A stretch of DNA of 30,550 bases from Dehalococcoidales bacterium (lineage in GTDB: Bacteria > Chloroflexota > Dehalococcoidia > Dehalococcoidales > Fen-1064), in NCBI GenBank assembly GCA_028712845.1, contig JAQTPO010000005.1:1-30550 (forward strand). The letters are read 5' to 3'. The position numbers and the translations under genes are program-made. The notes under the pieces were generated by a model that was not told where the DNA came from, did no database searches, and saw only the letters and a program-made list of their open reading frames with translations. Below are positions 1-7,834 of this stretch, piece by piece. How positions within the stretch are numbered: the first letter of the stretch is position 1; every line of letters starts with the position of its first letter.

Positions 1-119
1 ATTTCGCAGGCTAAATCACCTTCCCCGATGGCGTAAGCGTGGGTGAGGTACTGGATAATAGCGGCATGTTCCCCTTCGATGTCTTCATTGAGCAGTTTGA
101 CCATTTCTTTCTTGTTCAT
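1..119 (-). CDS. Ferritin-like protein, N-terminal part (runs off the window)
   Basis: The reverse strand reads from an ATG at 119, preceded by a strong AGGAGG Shine-Dalgarno, for 39 codons to the window edge. The visible residues form one acidic amphipathic helix with an E-G-E-H-A-A segment followed by IIQYLTHAYAIGEGD. This resembles the first helix of ferritin-like or bacterioferritin-type four-helix bundles, where Glu and His ligate iron. It lies 9 bp downstream of the small membrane protein gene at 129-407 and is probably co-transcribed with it. Iron storage or peroxide handling is the likely role, but the other metal ligands are outside the window, so the subfamily cannot be fixed. Confidence 0.65.
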   Translation of the reverse strand, partial: MNKKEMVKLLNEDIEGEHAAIIQYLTHAYAIGEGDLACE

Positions 120-128
120 TGCAGCCTC

Positions 129-407
129 CTAAAATTCGCCTTTAAAGACTTTTTTAGTCATGTAAACTATCCATTTCCAGTGCAGAATCAAGTGGAGTAT
201 AAATACTACGAGTAATGCTACAGCGAACCAATCGTGCAAGTCAATCCATACATCTCTGTCCCAGATGAAACGCTCTTCCGTTACCACACCGCGTTTCCCA
301 ACTCCTCGTGGGAGAACGAGCCAGAGTATAAAGCCGGATACGGTTTCAAAAAGCATCGTCAGAAAGAACGAGAGATTGACCAGATAATTTAACGTTTGTT
401 TCCTCAA
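129..407 (-). CDS. Small two-helix membrane protein, DUF4405-like (possible cytochrome b fold)
   Basis: A 92-aa protein with two hydrophobic segments, roughly residues 9-33 and 59-80, joined by a charged loop. His58, His72 and His76 sit in or beside the second helix (LHDWFAVALLVVFILHLILH), the kind of arrangement seen in DUF4405 and cytochrome b561-like proteins that bind haem in the membrane. Haem binding is inferred from these histidines only. It precedes the ferritin-like gene by 9 bp, which suggests a small redox or iron operon. Length fits the short DUF4405 proteins. The exact function is unknown. Confidence 0.65.
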   Translation of the reverse strand: MRKQTLNYLVNLSFFLTMLFETVSGFILWLVLPRGVGKRGVVTEERFIWDRDVWIDLHDWFAVALLVVFILHLILHWKWIVYMTKKVFKGEF

Positions 408-445
408 AAAACCCCCATTTTTCGTGAATACTAATTCCTGTATGG

Positions 446-466
446 ATTCCCGATCCAGTCGGGAAT
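446..466. repeat. Perfect 8-bp inverted repeat downstream of fprA
   Basis: ATTCCCGA (446-453) and TCGGGAAT (459-466) are exact reverse complements around a 5-base loop. The hairpin sits 17 bp past the fprA stop. No T-run follows on the minus strand, so a classical terminator is doubtful. The core (GGATTCC, then TCAAGT or TCCAGT, then CGGAAT) resembles hairpins near 5309-5352 and inside 22206-22319, suggesting a dispersed repeat family. Confidence 0.6.
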
Positions 467-482
467 AACACTAGAGCCTTGA

Positions 483-1667
483 CTATTTAAACCCGTTCTC
501 CTTATGCTTTTGGACGATAGTTTCTGCCAGTTGTTCCAGTGCCTGATAATCGCCTTCCCGCGGTTGTCCTTTGCACAGCACCGATGGGAAAATTTCCACC
601 TTCAGGTTAGGGATGAGTGCGGCGATGGTTTCCACGGCTCTGCCGCCCCAACCGAAAGAGCCGATGACGGAGGCGAATTTAGCCTTCGGTTTAAGGGCAT
701 TTGCCAGCACGACCGCATAAGCAACTAAAGGATGCGGTCCTGTCAATACAGTCGGTGTGCCGATAACAATGGTACCGGCGTCCACTAATGCCATCGCCAG
801 CTTGCCGATGTCCGTGACGCTCAAGTCGAATTGCTCCACGGTGACGCCTCTGGATGCCAGCGCCATTACCAGATAGTCCACCATCTTTTTGGTGCTGCCG
901 TGCATCGAGATATAAGGCAGGACGACGATATTCCTCGGCTCATTATAGACCCACTCGTGGTAGGCTTTCATAATAAACTCTGGACGGTTATACATCGGCC
1001 CGTGACTGGGAGCGATGATTTTTACCGGATACCCCTGCACCTTCTCGATGTTCTTCTGAATTTGAGAGCGGAAGGGCATCATAATTTCCGCATAATATCT
1101 CTTAGCGGCTTCATAGACTCTTCCCTCGTCGTTAACATAAAGGTCGGTGGTGGCGATGTGGGACCCGAAGAAATCACAGGAGAAGATGATTTTGTCTTCT
1201 TTAAGGTAGGTTACCATTGTTTCCGGCCAGTGTACCCAGGGAGTATGGATGAATTCCAGCGTGCGGTCGCCCAACGAAATTGTCTCCAGGTCGTTGACCG
1301 TCTGGAACTTTTCGGGCGGCAGGTGGAAAAGGTCAATGAGCATATCTTTGGCGCGTGGCGTGCAGACGACTTTTGCTTCAGGATACATGGCGGCGACCTG
1401 CGGAATGGCACCTGAATGGTCGGGTTCGGAGTGATTAGAGATGACGTAATCGATATGTTTGATGCCCAGTGAATTCAGATTAGCTAGTAATACCTCAGGC
1501 ATCTTGCGGTCAACCGTGTCAATCAACGCCGTCTTTTCGCTACCCTTAACCAGATAAGCATTGTAGCTGGTACCATCGGGCAGAGGGATGAGCGAATCGA
1601 AGAGCCGCCTGTCCCAGTCAATTATCCCGACGGTATAAATACCCGGTATAAATTCTCTCGGTTTCAT
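483..1667 (-). CDS. fprA: A-type flavodiiron protein (NO/O2 reductase)
   Basis: A 394-aa cytoplasmic flavoprotein of usual family length. Residues 1-245 form a metallo-beta-lactamase-like di-iron domain with the ligand set H79-x-E81-x-D83-H84 (in NHSEPDHSG), H146, D165 and H222 (APSHGPMY). Residues from about 248 (VVLPYISMHGSTKKM) form a flavodoxin domain that binds FMN. Members reduce O2 to water or NO to N2O using electrons from rubredoxin. The gene lies 15 bp downstream of hrb, encoding a flavin reductase-rubredoxin fusion; the same pair is known from Moorella, where Hrb feeds FprA. Here it most likely protects CODH/ACS and other Fe-S enzymes. Whether NO or O2 is the main substrate cannot be read from the sequence. 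Confidence 0.95.
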   Translation of the reverse strand: MKPREFIPGIYTVGIIDWDRRLFDSLIPLPDGTSYNAYLVKGSEKTALIDTVDRKMPEVLLANLNSLGIKHIDYVISNHSEPDHSGAIPQVAAMYPEAKVVCTPRAKDMLIDLFHLPPEKFQTVNDLETISLGDRTLEFIHTPWVHWPETMVTYLKEDKIIFSCDFFGSHIATTDLYVNDEGRVYEAAKRYYAEIMMPFRSQIQKNIEKVQGYPVKIIAPSHGPMYNRPEFIMKAYHEWVYNEPRNIVVLPYISMHGSTKKMVDYLVMALASRGVTVEQFDLSVTDIGKLAMALVDAGTIVIGTPTVLTGPHPLVAYAVVLANALKPKAKFASVIGSFGWGGRAVETIAALIPNLKVEIFPSVLCKGQPREGDYQALEQLAETIVQKHKENGFK

Positions 1668-1682
1668 TTTCTATTTACCTCC

Positions 1683-2369
1683 CTAAGCGACTTTCTTAAA
1701 TTCGCTTTTTGTTGCCCCGCAAACAGGACATGTCCAGCTATCGGGTAGTTTCTCAAACGGCGTGCCCGGCGGGATTTTACCGTCAGGGTCGCCTTTTTCG
1801 GAGTCGTAGATATAGCCGCAAACGGTGCATTCGTATTTAGCCATTACCGGTTTGACCTCCTTTTTTACTTCTACGTAACTGGGAGCGGACTTGGGAGTAG
1901 AGCCGCGTTTGACTTCATGGTAATAAGCATAGGTCATCGGCTCGCCTTCTTTGAGCACTTCAGCGCCTATGACCTCGCCGATAAAGATTGTGTGTGTGAC
2001 TGCATCCACCTGTCCGATTACTTTGGCTTCCAGATAAGCCAGGGCATTATCGGTGACAATGGGTGCGCCGGTTACGTCGGTCTTGTAATTGACGCCTTCG
2101 AATTTGTTTATGTCCCTGCCTGATTTAAACCCGAAGTTGCCGATGAAGGTCAGGGGAGTGTCCTGTGCCAGAATGGAGGCGGTGAAAACGCCGCTCTTCG
2201 CGACGTAGCCATGGGTGAGGTTCTTTTTATTGAGTGCTACGGCAATAATGGGCGGTTCGGAGGCTACCTGAATGACGGTATTGGCAATCTGCCCGTTGAT
2301 TTTGCTGTCGTCCTTACTGCAGACGACATACATGCCGTAGCTGAGTTTGTATAATGCCTTCGGATTCAT
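1683..2369 (-). CDS. hrb: High-molecular-weight rubredoxin (flavin reductase-rubredoxin fusion)
   Basis: A 228-aa fusion. Residues 1-155 are a flavin reductase-like FMN-binding domain (opening [11 protein letters not shown]; later [10 protein letters not shown]). After a short Lys/Glu-rich linker, residues 178-228 are a complete rubredoxin with iron ligands C181-x2-C184 and C214-x2-C217 and the usual GYIYD and [10 protein letters not shown] segments. Hrb proteins take electrons from NAD(P)H through FMN to the rubredoxin centre and pass them to the flavodiiron protein, here the next gene. The start has an excellent GGAGGG Shine-Dalgarno. A TGTAC-N5-GTACA palindrome lies 17 bp upstream of the ATG and may be an operator. 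Domain order and size match known Hrb. Confidence 0.95.
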   Translation of the reverse strand: MNPKALYKLSYGMYVVCSKDDSKINGQIANTVIQVASEPPIIAVALNKKNLTHGYVAKSGVFTASILAQDTPLTFIGNFGFKSGRDINKFEGVNYKTDVTGAPIVTDNALAYLEAKVIGQVDAVTHTIFIGEVIGAEVLKEGEPMTYAYYHEVKRGSTPKSAPSYVEVKKEVKPVMAKYECTVCGYIYDSEKGDPDGKIPPGTPFEKLPDSWTCPVCGATKSEFKKVA

Positions 2370-2386
2370 TTTTCCCTCCTAATAAC

Positions 2387-2401
2387 TGTACCGGTTGTAC
2401 A
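2387..2401. promoter_or_regulatory. TGTAC-CGGTT-GTACA palindrome upstream of hrb
   Basis: A perfect 5-bp inverted repeat with a 5-base spacer lies just upstream of the hrb ribosome binding site. The extended string TGTACCGG recurs in the same position relative to the 109-aa gene at 11029-11358. A dimeric regulator site is inferred; the regulator is not identified. Confidence 0.45.
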
Positions 2402-2416
2402 TTGTATTATTATTCG

Positions 2417-2468
2417 CTCTCCCTAGGGAGAACTCACCCTCACCTAGCCTCTCCTCTCAAGGGAGAGG
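2417..2468. repeat. GGGAGAG-type palindromic repeat between sufB and hrb
   Basis: CTCTCCCT (2417-2424) pairs with AGGGAGAG (2460-2467), and a tighter hairpin is formed by CCTCTCC (2448-2454) and GGAGAGG (2462-2468) around a 7-base loop. The element fills the gap downstream of sufB. It could stabilise or end the suf transcript, but no clear T-run follows on the minus strand. Confidence 0.5.
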
Positions 2469-2510
2469 AACATTTTAATAAATCTGCAAGACAATACACC
2501 GGCGTACACT

Positions 2511-3749
2511 TTACATAAAGTCTTGCTCACTGGTTTTCACGGCGCGCTGTAATTCGGCATTGAGCATCGGCGGCAGTCCATCGATATCCACTCTGAGGAA
2601 GCCGCGCACAATTGTTGCGGTTGCCTGCTCGCGGGTCATTCCCCGTGCCATCAGGTACTCTACCTCTTCTTCTGCAATCTTGCCTACTGCCGCTTCGTGG
2701 TAGAGGTCGATGCCCGATAGATTACCTTTCAATTCGGGAATGGCGTGAATGGTGCCTGTTTTGCCCAGAATCAATCCACGGCATTCCAGATGTCCTTTCA
2801 CATCCGGTTCATTGCCCTCGATATAACCGCGGGCGACAATGTTCCCTCCCATAGTGATGGCGCGCGATATTATTTCGGTGCGGGCGCTGCGGGCATTCAG
2901 AAACACGCGCGAGCCGACATCCATATTCGAACCCGGGCGTGCTACCAGGACGCTATTGAATCGGGCGGTGGCACCACGTCCGTTACATTGGGCGATGGGA
3001 TTCATCTGGATAGTATTGACCGGTTTCATCAGGACATAGTTGCTGAGGAACATGGCATCCTCTTCGAGGATTGCCCCGGTGCGTGGTCTGACCGCTATTT
3101 CCGGATTCCAGCTATGTATCATCGTGAAGGTAACTTTAGCGCCATTTTTGATATAGAACTCCGAAACGCCGAGGTGCATACCCGGTTCGTTGCCGAGGGA
3201 AGTAGTGCAACCGGTAATAATGTGCAGTTCCGAGTTTTCCTCAGCGATGATAATGTTGTGCACGTTCTGGGCGAGTTTTGCTTTGGAGAGATAGAGACAA
3301 GCCTGCACCGGAAAAGCGGTCTTGACGCCGGGTAAAGTACGGATGAAATAGCCGTCATTTTGTCCCAGTTCCACGCTGGCAGTGTATTTATCCGTGTCCA
3401 CCGCTACGGCTTTCCAGTAATAATCCGTCAGCCAGTCATATTTCTGTAGCGCATGGCTGACCGGCATAACTTCCACGCCATCTTCTGTCACCGAGCTATG
3501 AATGGGGGTATTGTCCATTTGAATGAATGTCCCGACTCTCTGACCGGGGTCGTCCAGTATCAAACCGGCTTCCAGCATCTTGTTTTTGGTGGCGGTTGGT
3601 AACTGAGACGGGTCTTTCTGATAGGGGCGCTCTTCCGCCGACCTTTCATATTTACTGAGGTCGATATCTTCACCCATTGCCGCTTTTTTGTCGGCGGCGG
3701 ATTTAGCTTGCTCCTTCTGACTTCCGGGTGGTTTTATGTTAGAAGACAT
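2511..3749 (-). CDS. sufB: SufB/SufD-family Fe-S scaffold protein
   Basis: A 412-aa SufBD-family protein that, with SufC, assembles Fe-S clusters in the cytoplasm. The right-handed beta-helix core is seen in runs such as GHLECRGLILGKTGTIHAIP, and the C-terminal part has the typical LYHEAAVGKIAEEEVEYLMARG and EQATATIVRGFL segments. The frame is open upstream to a GTG at 3779, but the ATG at 3749 has an AGGAG site 8 bases before it and is the better start; it overlaps the end of sufC by 11 bp. Only one SufBD paralogue and no SufD, SufS, SufE or SufU are present here, matching the minimal two-gene SUF type of anaerobes (sometimes called SMS). Confidence 0.9.
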   Translation of the reverse strand: MSSNIKPPGSQKEQAKSAADKKAAMGEDIDLSKYERSAEERPYQKDPSQLPTATKNKMLEAGLILDDPGQRVGTFIQMDNTPIHSSVTEDGVEVMPVSHALQKYDWLTDYYWKAVAVDTDKYTASVELGQNDGYFIRTLPGVKTAFPVQACLYLSKAKLAQNVHNIIIAEENSELHIITGCTTSLGNEPGMHLGVSEFYIKNGAKVTFTMIHSWNPEIAVRPRTGAILEEDAMFLSNYVLMKPVNTIQMNPIAQCNGRGATARFNSVLVARPGSNMDVGSRVFLNARSARTEIISRAITMGGNIVARGYIEGNEPDVKGHLECRGLILGKTGTIHAIPELKGNLSGIDLYHEAAVGKIAEEEVEYLMARGMTREQATATIVRGFLRVDIDGLPPMLNAELQRAVKTSEQDFM

Positions 3750-4494
3750 TTTGTGAACTCCTGAAAATACATCTGGCACATTCTTCGTAGCCTTTTCCTT
3801 TGATTTCCTTTAGTATTTCACGCGGGTCACCCATACAGCCTATCTTCCCTTCCAGCATGATATAGCCGTTACGGGCATTCACGTAGTCCAGAATATGCCC
3901 CGTGTGGGTGATGATGAGTCCCATTGCATTTCGGGAATGCATAGGGCTATCTTTTTCTAATAATTCGTTGATTAATTTGCCGATGAGGGCAATGTTTTCC
4001 AAATCGACACCTGATTCCGGCTCATCGAGCAGTACAAAATCGGGTTTTTGCGCCAGCAACTGCATCATTTCACTGCGTTTGATTTCCCCGCCGGAAAAAC
4101 CGTAGTTAATGTCACGGTCCAGAAAATCTGTCAGGTCGGTCCTGCTTGCCAGAGTTGCCACGAGTTCAGGGTTTCCGGGGGCTTTCATGGATGCTAAAAC
4201 CATGTCCCTGGTTTTAACGCCTCTGACAACCGGCGGGCGCTGGAACGACATACCGATACCCAGTCTGGCTCTTTCATCCACAGGCATTCGGGTGATGTCC
4301 TGACCTTTGAATAAAATACTGCCGCCGGTAACCTGATATTTGGGGAAGCCCATAATCGTCATCAGCAGAGTGGTCTTACCACTGCCGTTCGGTCCGAAGA
4401 GGACGTGTGTCTCTCCTGTGCCAATCACCATATTAACGCCGTGCAGGATTTCCTTACCTTCTACGGCAACAGTCAGATTTTTTATTTCAAGCAT
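3739..4494 (-). CDS. sufC: Fe-S cluster assembly ATPase SufC
   Basis: A 251-aa soluble ABC-type ATPase. Walker A is GPNGSGKTT at residues 34-42, the ABC signature is FSGGE at 133-137, and Walker B with the catalytic glutamate is VLLDEPE ending at 160. The D-loop SGVD follows, and a switch histidine lies in IITHTG. SufC drives conformational change of the SufB scaffold and does not transport. It lies 25 bp downstream of the ferritin-like gene and overlaps sufB, so the three form one operon. Residues near the C-terminus (YEECARCIFR) carry two cysteines beyond the core fold. Confidence 0.95.
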   Translation of the reverse strand: MLEIKNLTVAVEGKEILHGVNMVIGTGETHVLFGPNGSGKTTLLMTIMGFPKYQVTGGSILFKGQDITRMPVDERARLGIGMSFQRPPVVRGVKTRDMVLASMKAPGNPELVATLASRTDLTDFLDRDINYGFSGGEIKRSEMMQLLAQKPDFVLLDEPESGVDLENIALIGKLINELLEKDSPMHSRNAMGLIITHTGHILDYVNARNGYIMLEGKIGCMGDPREILKEIKGKGYEECARCIFRSSQNVF

Positions 4495-4519
4495 GTCTTA
4501 CCTCACAATTAAGTAAAGT

Positions 4520-5047
4520 TTAACCATCCATCGATGTGTGCTCTTTTTTCACGAACCACGCAGCCGGATTCTTTAGAAATTCATAGTAATCGAGGAGAAC
4601 CATTTTGTGCTCTCTTTCTTCGGCGGCGATGGTATCATAGAATTCCTGTTCCGTACCCGGTCCCACTTGCTCACTGCGGTCGTGGTAGAAGTCGTATGAC
4701 CTGTCTTCCATCTCCATTGCTTTCTCGATAGCGGCAATCTCGGTACGGGCGACTTTGAATTTGGGGTCGGGTTTATCTAATTCTCTGGCAAAGATGGTCC
4801 TCAGGGTTTTTCCGCCATCCGGCTGAAAGTCAATCCCCGTCCATCCTTTAGCCTTACGGATGTTTTCGTAGATTTGCTCAAACTTTTGACGGTGGTAATC
4901 TTCCTGAGAAGCCAGAGATTCCAGCAATTTTTTACCCAGTTCATTGCCGCTATCCTGACCGGCTTTGAGGTAAAAAGCTTTGCCATCGATTTCCATCTGG
5001 ATTGCATACTGGAGTGCTTGTGTGGTTTTATCTTGTTCGGTTGGCAT
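4520..5047 (-). CDS. Rubrerythrin-type ferritin-like di-iron protein (no rubredoxin domain)
   Basis: A 175-aa protein with a complete di-iron four-helix bundle: E19 (QMEIDGKAFY), E49-x-x-H52 (SQEDYH), a glutamate in MEMED near 112-114, and E144-x-x-H147 (AAEEREHK). This is the rubrerythrin/ferritin-like pattern, but the C-terminal rubredoxin is absent. It probably reduces peroxide or buffers iron in the cytoplasm. An ATG at 5059 is also in frame but has no ribosome site; the ATG at 5047 is preceded by GGAGG at 5-base spacing, and that GGAGG is itself made by the codons after the first ATG. It heads the operon with sufC and sufB, suggesting iron supply or oxidative protection during Fe-S assembly. 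A TATAAT-like -10 box on the minus strand lies at 5087-5092. Confidence 0.85.
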   Translation of the reverse strand: MPTEQDKTTQALQYAIQMEIDGKAFYLKAGQDSGNELGKKLLESLASQEDYHRQKFEQIYENIRKAKGWTGIDFQPDGGKTLRTIFARELDKPDPKFKVARTEIAAIEKAMEMEDRSYDFYHDRSEQVGPGTEQEFYDTIAAEEREHKMVLLDYYEFLKNPAAWFVKKEHTSMDG

Positions 5048-5308
5048 TTTGTCCTCCATTCGGTGTCAATAAAACACGGGTAATTAATTATACTTCTGAC
5101 CGGTTTGTTTTGAACAGGCAATTAAACTAATTTAACTTAAAGGGCTGTGAAGATATGTAACTTATGTCTCATTATATCAGGGTGTAAGCAATGATGACAT
5201 TTGAGAAGACAATTGTCAATAGAAGATGGATGGGTATTATTAGCATAAGGTGCTTAACCGTGAGGCGTATGTGTGAGCAAACAAAGAAGCAAGTTCAATA
5301 TGAATGGC

Positions 5309-5352
5309 ATTCCGTACCTCGTATCAAGTATGGGGCAAGCCTGATACGGAAT
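5309..5352. repeat. Palindromic intergenic repeat
   Basis: ATTCCGTA (5309-5316) is the exact reverse complement of TACGGAAT (5345-5352), and an inner CGTATCA pairs with TGATACG, giving two alternative hairpins. It lies in the 421-bp gap between the divergent ferritin-like gene and the dehydrogenase. The rest of that gap holds promoters for both genes and no convincing coding frame. Confidence 0.55.
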
Positions 5353-5407
5353 CCAGATATAAATTTTTTGCATTCCACTGCACGTATTACCGCTTTTTCC
5401 GTTTGGC

Positions 5408-5436
5408 TTGACGCTTTTTCATACAATGCCTATACT
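5408..5436 (+). promoter_or_regulatory. Sigma-70-type promoter of the D-2-hydroxyacid dehydrogenase
   Basis: TTGACG (5408-5413), a 17-base spacer and TATACT (5431-5436) lie 32 bp before the ATG at 5469. Both boxes are one base from consensus with ideal spacing. Confidence 0.75.
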
Positions 5437-5468
5437 TTTTATATTGGCTGGGAAGGAAGTGGTTAAAC

Positions 5469-6458
5469 ATGCAAAATGTCAATGTATTGCTTACCGTGTC
5501 AATTAGTGCAGAGTCGAAGCAACTGATTGAAGCAATCAGTCCGCAGGTAAAGCTTCTGAATGCTGCGGAGTTGATCCGTTCTAAATATCGCGATGACCCG
5601 ATTGCCGTAAAGAAGTTGGATGAATTGCTGGCTGACGCAGAAATCATTTACGGACCGGCGGCAATTTCAGGATTGATTGCCCGGGCGCCGAAATTAAAAT
5701 GGGTTCAGTTTGCCTCGGCAGGCGTGGATAGATTTTTGACTCCGGAATTGATTAGAAGCAAGGTTATTCTGACTAATGTCAGCGGCATCCATGCCACACC
5801 CATCGGAGAATTCGTGATGGAAATGATGTTGATGTTCGTGAAGAAAGCGCCGCTCTGTTTTGAAATGAAACAGGCGAGGGAATGGCAGAGGTTTTCCCCC
5901 GGGATATTGCGTGGTAAAACAATCGGCATCATCGGGTTGGGGAGTATCGGGCAGGAGATCGCCCGACTTTCTAAAGCCTTCGGGATGAAGATTATTGCCA
6001 CCCGTCGTTCTATTAAGACGGGACACGCTAGAAATGTCGATGTTTTGTATTCACCTGAACGATTACCGGCACTATTATCTGAAAGCGATTTCGTTGTCTT
6101 GAGTCTGCCGCTAACACCGGAGACTAACAAACTTATCGGGGCTAAAGAATTGCGTATGATGAAGCCGACTGCTTATCTCATAAATATCAGTCGAGGTCCT
6201 GTAATCGATGAGACGGTTTTGATACAGGCTCTCCGGGAAAATTGGATTGCCGGGGCAGGATTGGATGTCTTTACGACAGAGCCATTGCCAAAAGATAGTC
6301 CGGTCTGGGAGTTGCCGAATGTCCTTTTCAGCCCCCATGTTTCGGGGGGTATGGAAGATTATTTAGCGAGAACTACAGAAGTATTTTGTCAGAACCTGCG
6401 GCGTTACCTCAAAGGCAAAAAACTTATAAATATCATCAACAAGAAGAAGGGGTATTAA
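5469..6458 (+). CDS. D-2-hydroxyacid dehydrogenase, NAD-dependent
   Basis: A 329-aa cytoplasmic oxidoreductase of the D-isomer-specific 2-hydroxyacid dehydrogenase family. The NAD-binding Rossmann motif GLGSIG is at residues 156-161. The catalytic triad is complete: R242 (NISRGPVIDE), E271 (DVFTTEPLP) and H290 (SPHVSGG). The family interconverts 2-keto acids and D-2-hydroxy acids, such as glyoxylate/glycolate or phosphoglycerate. No ACT or other regulatory domain follows, so it is not a long-form serine-pathway SerA. Substrate cannot be assigned. It is monocistronic with its own promoter. Confidence 0.9.
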   Translation: MQNVNVLLTVSISAESKQLIEAISPQVKLLNAAELIRSKYRDDPIAVKKLDELLADAEIIYGPAAISGLIARAPKLKWVQFASAGVDRFLTPELIRSKVILTNVSGIHATPIGEFVMEMMLMFVKKAPLCFEMKQAREWQRFSPGILRGKTIGIIGLGSIGQEIARLSKAFGMKIIATRRSIKTGHARNVDVLYSPERLPALLSESDFVVLSLPLTPETNKLIGAKELRMMKPTAYLINISRGPVIDETVLIQALRENWIAGAGLDVFTTEPLPKDSPVWELPNVLFSPHVSGGMEDYLARTTEVFCQNLRRYLKGKKLINIINKKKGY

Positions 6459-6544
6459 AAAGTCATTGTAACCTTGATATTAACGTCTAGCGGTGTACAA
6501 AGGATGAATGAGTACTTGTATATCAGAACTTTCTTGATTAAGAA

Positions 6545-6815
6545 TTACGAATCAAGGGATTGTCTTTTTGAGAAGTACTCAACCGCACCTTTTGTGTAAC
6601 CCAGCGTTTCGAAGAATTTCGTTGATGTGGTGTTTTCACTTTCAATCAAGCAGGCAATCACATCAATGCCCAGCGTATTCAATCTGGTTTCCACGGCAGT
6701 TACCAGTTTACGGGCGATCTTTTGTCCTTTGCCACGGCGAGTCGGTTTATCCAGCCTTTACGCCCGTCATGAGTTCCTAAAATCACACCGAGAACTTTAT
6801 CTTCAACATTGTTAT
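6545..6815 (-). pseudogene. Decayed GNAT-family N-acetyltransferase
   Basis: On the minus strand one frame reads NVEDKVLGVILGTHDGRKGW and is then lost; another frame takes up at about 6745 with PTRRGKGQKIARKLV and continues through SENTTSTKFFETLGY to a stop at 6545-6547. The second block holds the acetyl-CoA-binding loop (R-x-x-G-x-G/A-like RRGKGQ) and the GNAT motif-B region (N-T-T-S-x-K-F-F-E-x-L-G-Y). The break sits where the conserved beta-4 strand should join the loop, so bases are missing there. The first third of the domain is also absent, as the frame begins right at the end of the methyltransferase gene. The gene cannot make a functional enzyme as read. Confidence 0.75.
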
Positions 6816-6820
6816 TTAGC

Positions 6821-7645
6821 TTATGGTTTCAGGCAGTGGACGTGCAGGAACAGCGAACCGGCATCACGCCATCTTCGCAGGTAGGGGTGTGCACGGCAGT
6901 CGCTTGCGGAGGGGCGCGGCTCAGAGAGTATTTTCAGGACAAATCCTGCATGGATAAGCGGGTTGATATATTCCGGTAGAGTCCTGGGGAAGCGTGGTAT
7001 GGCAAACATCGGGATGTCTTTACGAATTTCTTCAGGCACCTGTGAAAACTGCCAGCGCTCTACCCATTGCTTTTTGTTGAAGTAGCCGGCAACGGTCAGC
7101 TTTTCTTGAATTCCCTGCCTGTCTGTAACCCACCCGAAGCCCTCGGTCATAAAGCAGGGATGAGAAACACTGAAAAAGAAATCACCGTCTTTGCGGAGCA
7201 CGCGGTAAATCTCGGCAATTGCCTTCTCATAATCGGGACTGTCCATCAGCGCCATTGTAGAGACTACGGTGTCAAAGGATTCATTGTTAAAGATTGACAT
7301 GGCGGCGAAAGACGCTACTTCATAGAGGATGCCCAACGGCTCTTGCTGTTCTGCCTGACGGGCGTGTTCAATCAGCCGGGGTGAAATATCGATGCCGGTC
7401 ATTCTGGCACCCATTCTGGCGAAGATGCGTGTATTGTAGCCTTCACCACAGCCGGCGTCGAGCACATTTTTATCCTTGAGGCTACCGAGGAGCTTCAGGA
7501 AAGCAGGGTTATTGAGGTGTTCCCGGTAGGTGTCCCAACCATTACGCACGTGCTCTGTCCACACGTCGGCGTTTTCATCCCAGTGGCGGGCGACTTCTCC
7601 CTCGGAGATGGTTTGCGGGTCTCTCTTCGATTTGTGTGTGTTCAT
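6821..7645 (-). CDS. Class I SAM-dependent methyltransferase
   Basis: A 274-aa soluble methyltransferase of the type-11 class. Motif I is VLDAGCGEGYNTR, followed by the acidic loop of motif II at MTGIDIS and a post-motif FDTVVSTMALMD. The substrate is unknown; such enzymes act on quinones, small molecules or biotin precursors. The frame is open back to 7765, but the likely start is the ATG at 7645 (MNTHKSKRD). A TATAAT box on the minus strand at 7698-7703 would place transcription too close for the upstream start codons to be used. No strong Shine-Dalgarno is visible. It stands alone, with the GNAT remnant downstream. Confidence 0.8.
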   Translation of the reverse strand: MNTHKSKRDPQTISEGEVARHWDENADVWTEHVRNGWDTYREHLNNPAFLKLLGSLKDKNVLDAGCGEGYNTRIFARMGARMTGIDISPRLIEHARQAEQQEPLGILYEVASFAAMSIFNNESFDTVVSTMALMDSPDYEKAIAEIYRVLRKDGDFFFSVSHPCFMTEGFGWVTDRQGIQEKLTVAGYFNKKQWVERWQFSQVPEEIRKDIPMFAIPRFPRTLPEYINPLIHAGFVLKILSEPRPSASDCRAHPYLRRWRDAGSLFLHVHCLKP

Positions 7646-7742
7646 ATTTTTTCTATGTAACAGGGCAATTTCGATATAGATATTAGCACATTTTAGCATT
7701 ATAATACTGCCTTCGAGGCTATCCACGCTCAAATATTTTTTG

Positions 7743-7820
7743 AAATAGGCACAAAAAGTGCTCAAAACCTATTGACAAGTGTGCCTGAATGATTTATGAT
7801 TCACACAAATAGGCACAAAA
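7743..7820. repeat. 14-bp direct repeats flanking the zinc-ribbon promoter
   Basis: AAATAGGCACAAAA occurs exactly at 7743-7756 and 7807-7820, 64 bp apart. The copies lie upstream of the -35 box and between the -10 box and the ribosome site of the 45-aa gene. The spacing is about six helical turns, so a looped operator is possible. Confidence 0.6.
7772..7800 (+). promoter_or_regulatory. Near-consensus sigma-70 promoter of the zinc-ribbon gene
   Basis: A perfect TTGACA (7772-7777), a 17-base spacer and TATGAT (7795-7800) lie 34 bp before the ATG at 7835. This is the strongest promoter seen in the window. Confidence 0.85.
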
Positions 7821-7834
7821 GGAGGGAAAACTGA

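Noticed and set aside
831..1415. 194-aa plus-strand open frame opposite fprA
   Set aside because: It lies wholly antisense to a clear flavodiiron protein and has no ribosome site or recognisable motif.
5191..5466. 91-aa plus-strand frame in the gap before the dehydrogenase
   Set aside because: It runs through the palindromic repeat and the dehydrogenase promoter, and has no ribosome site.
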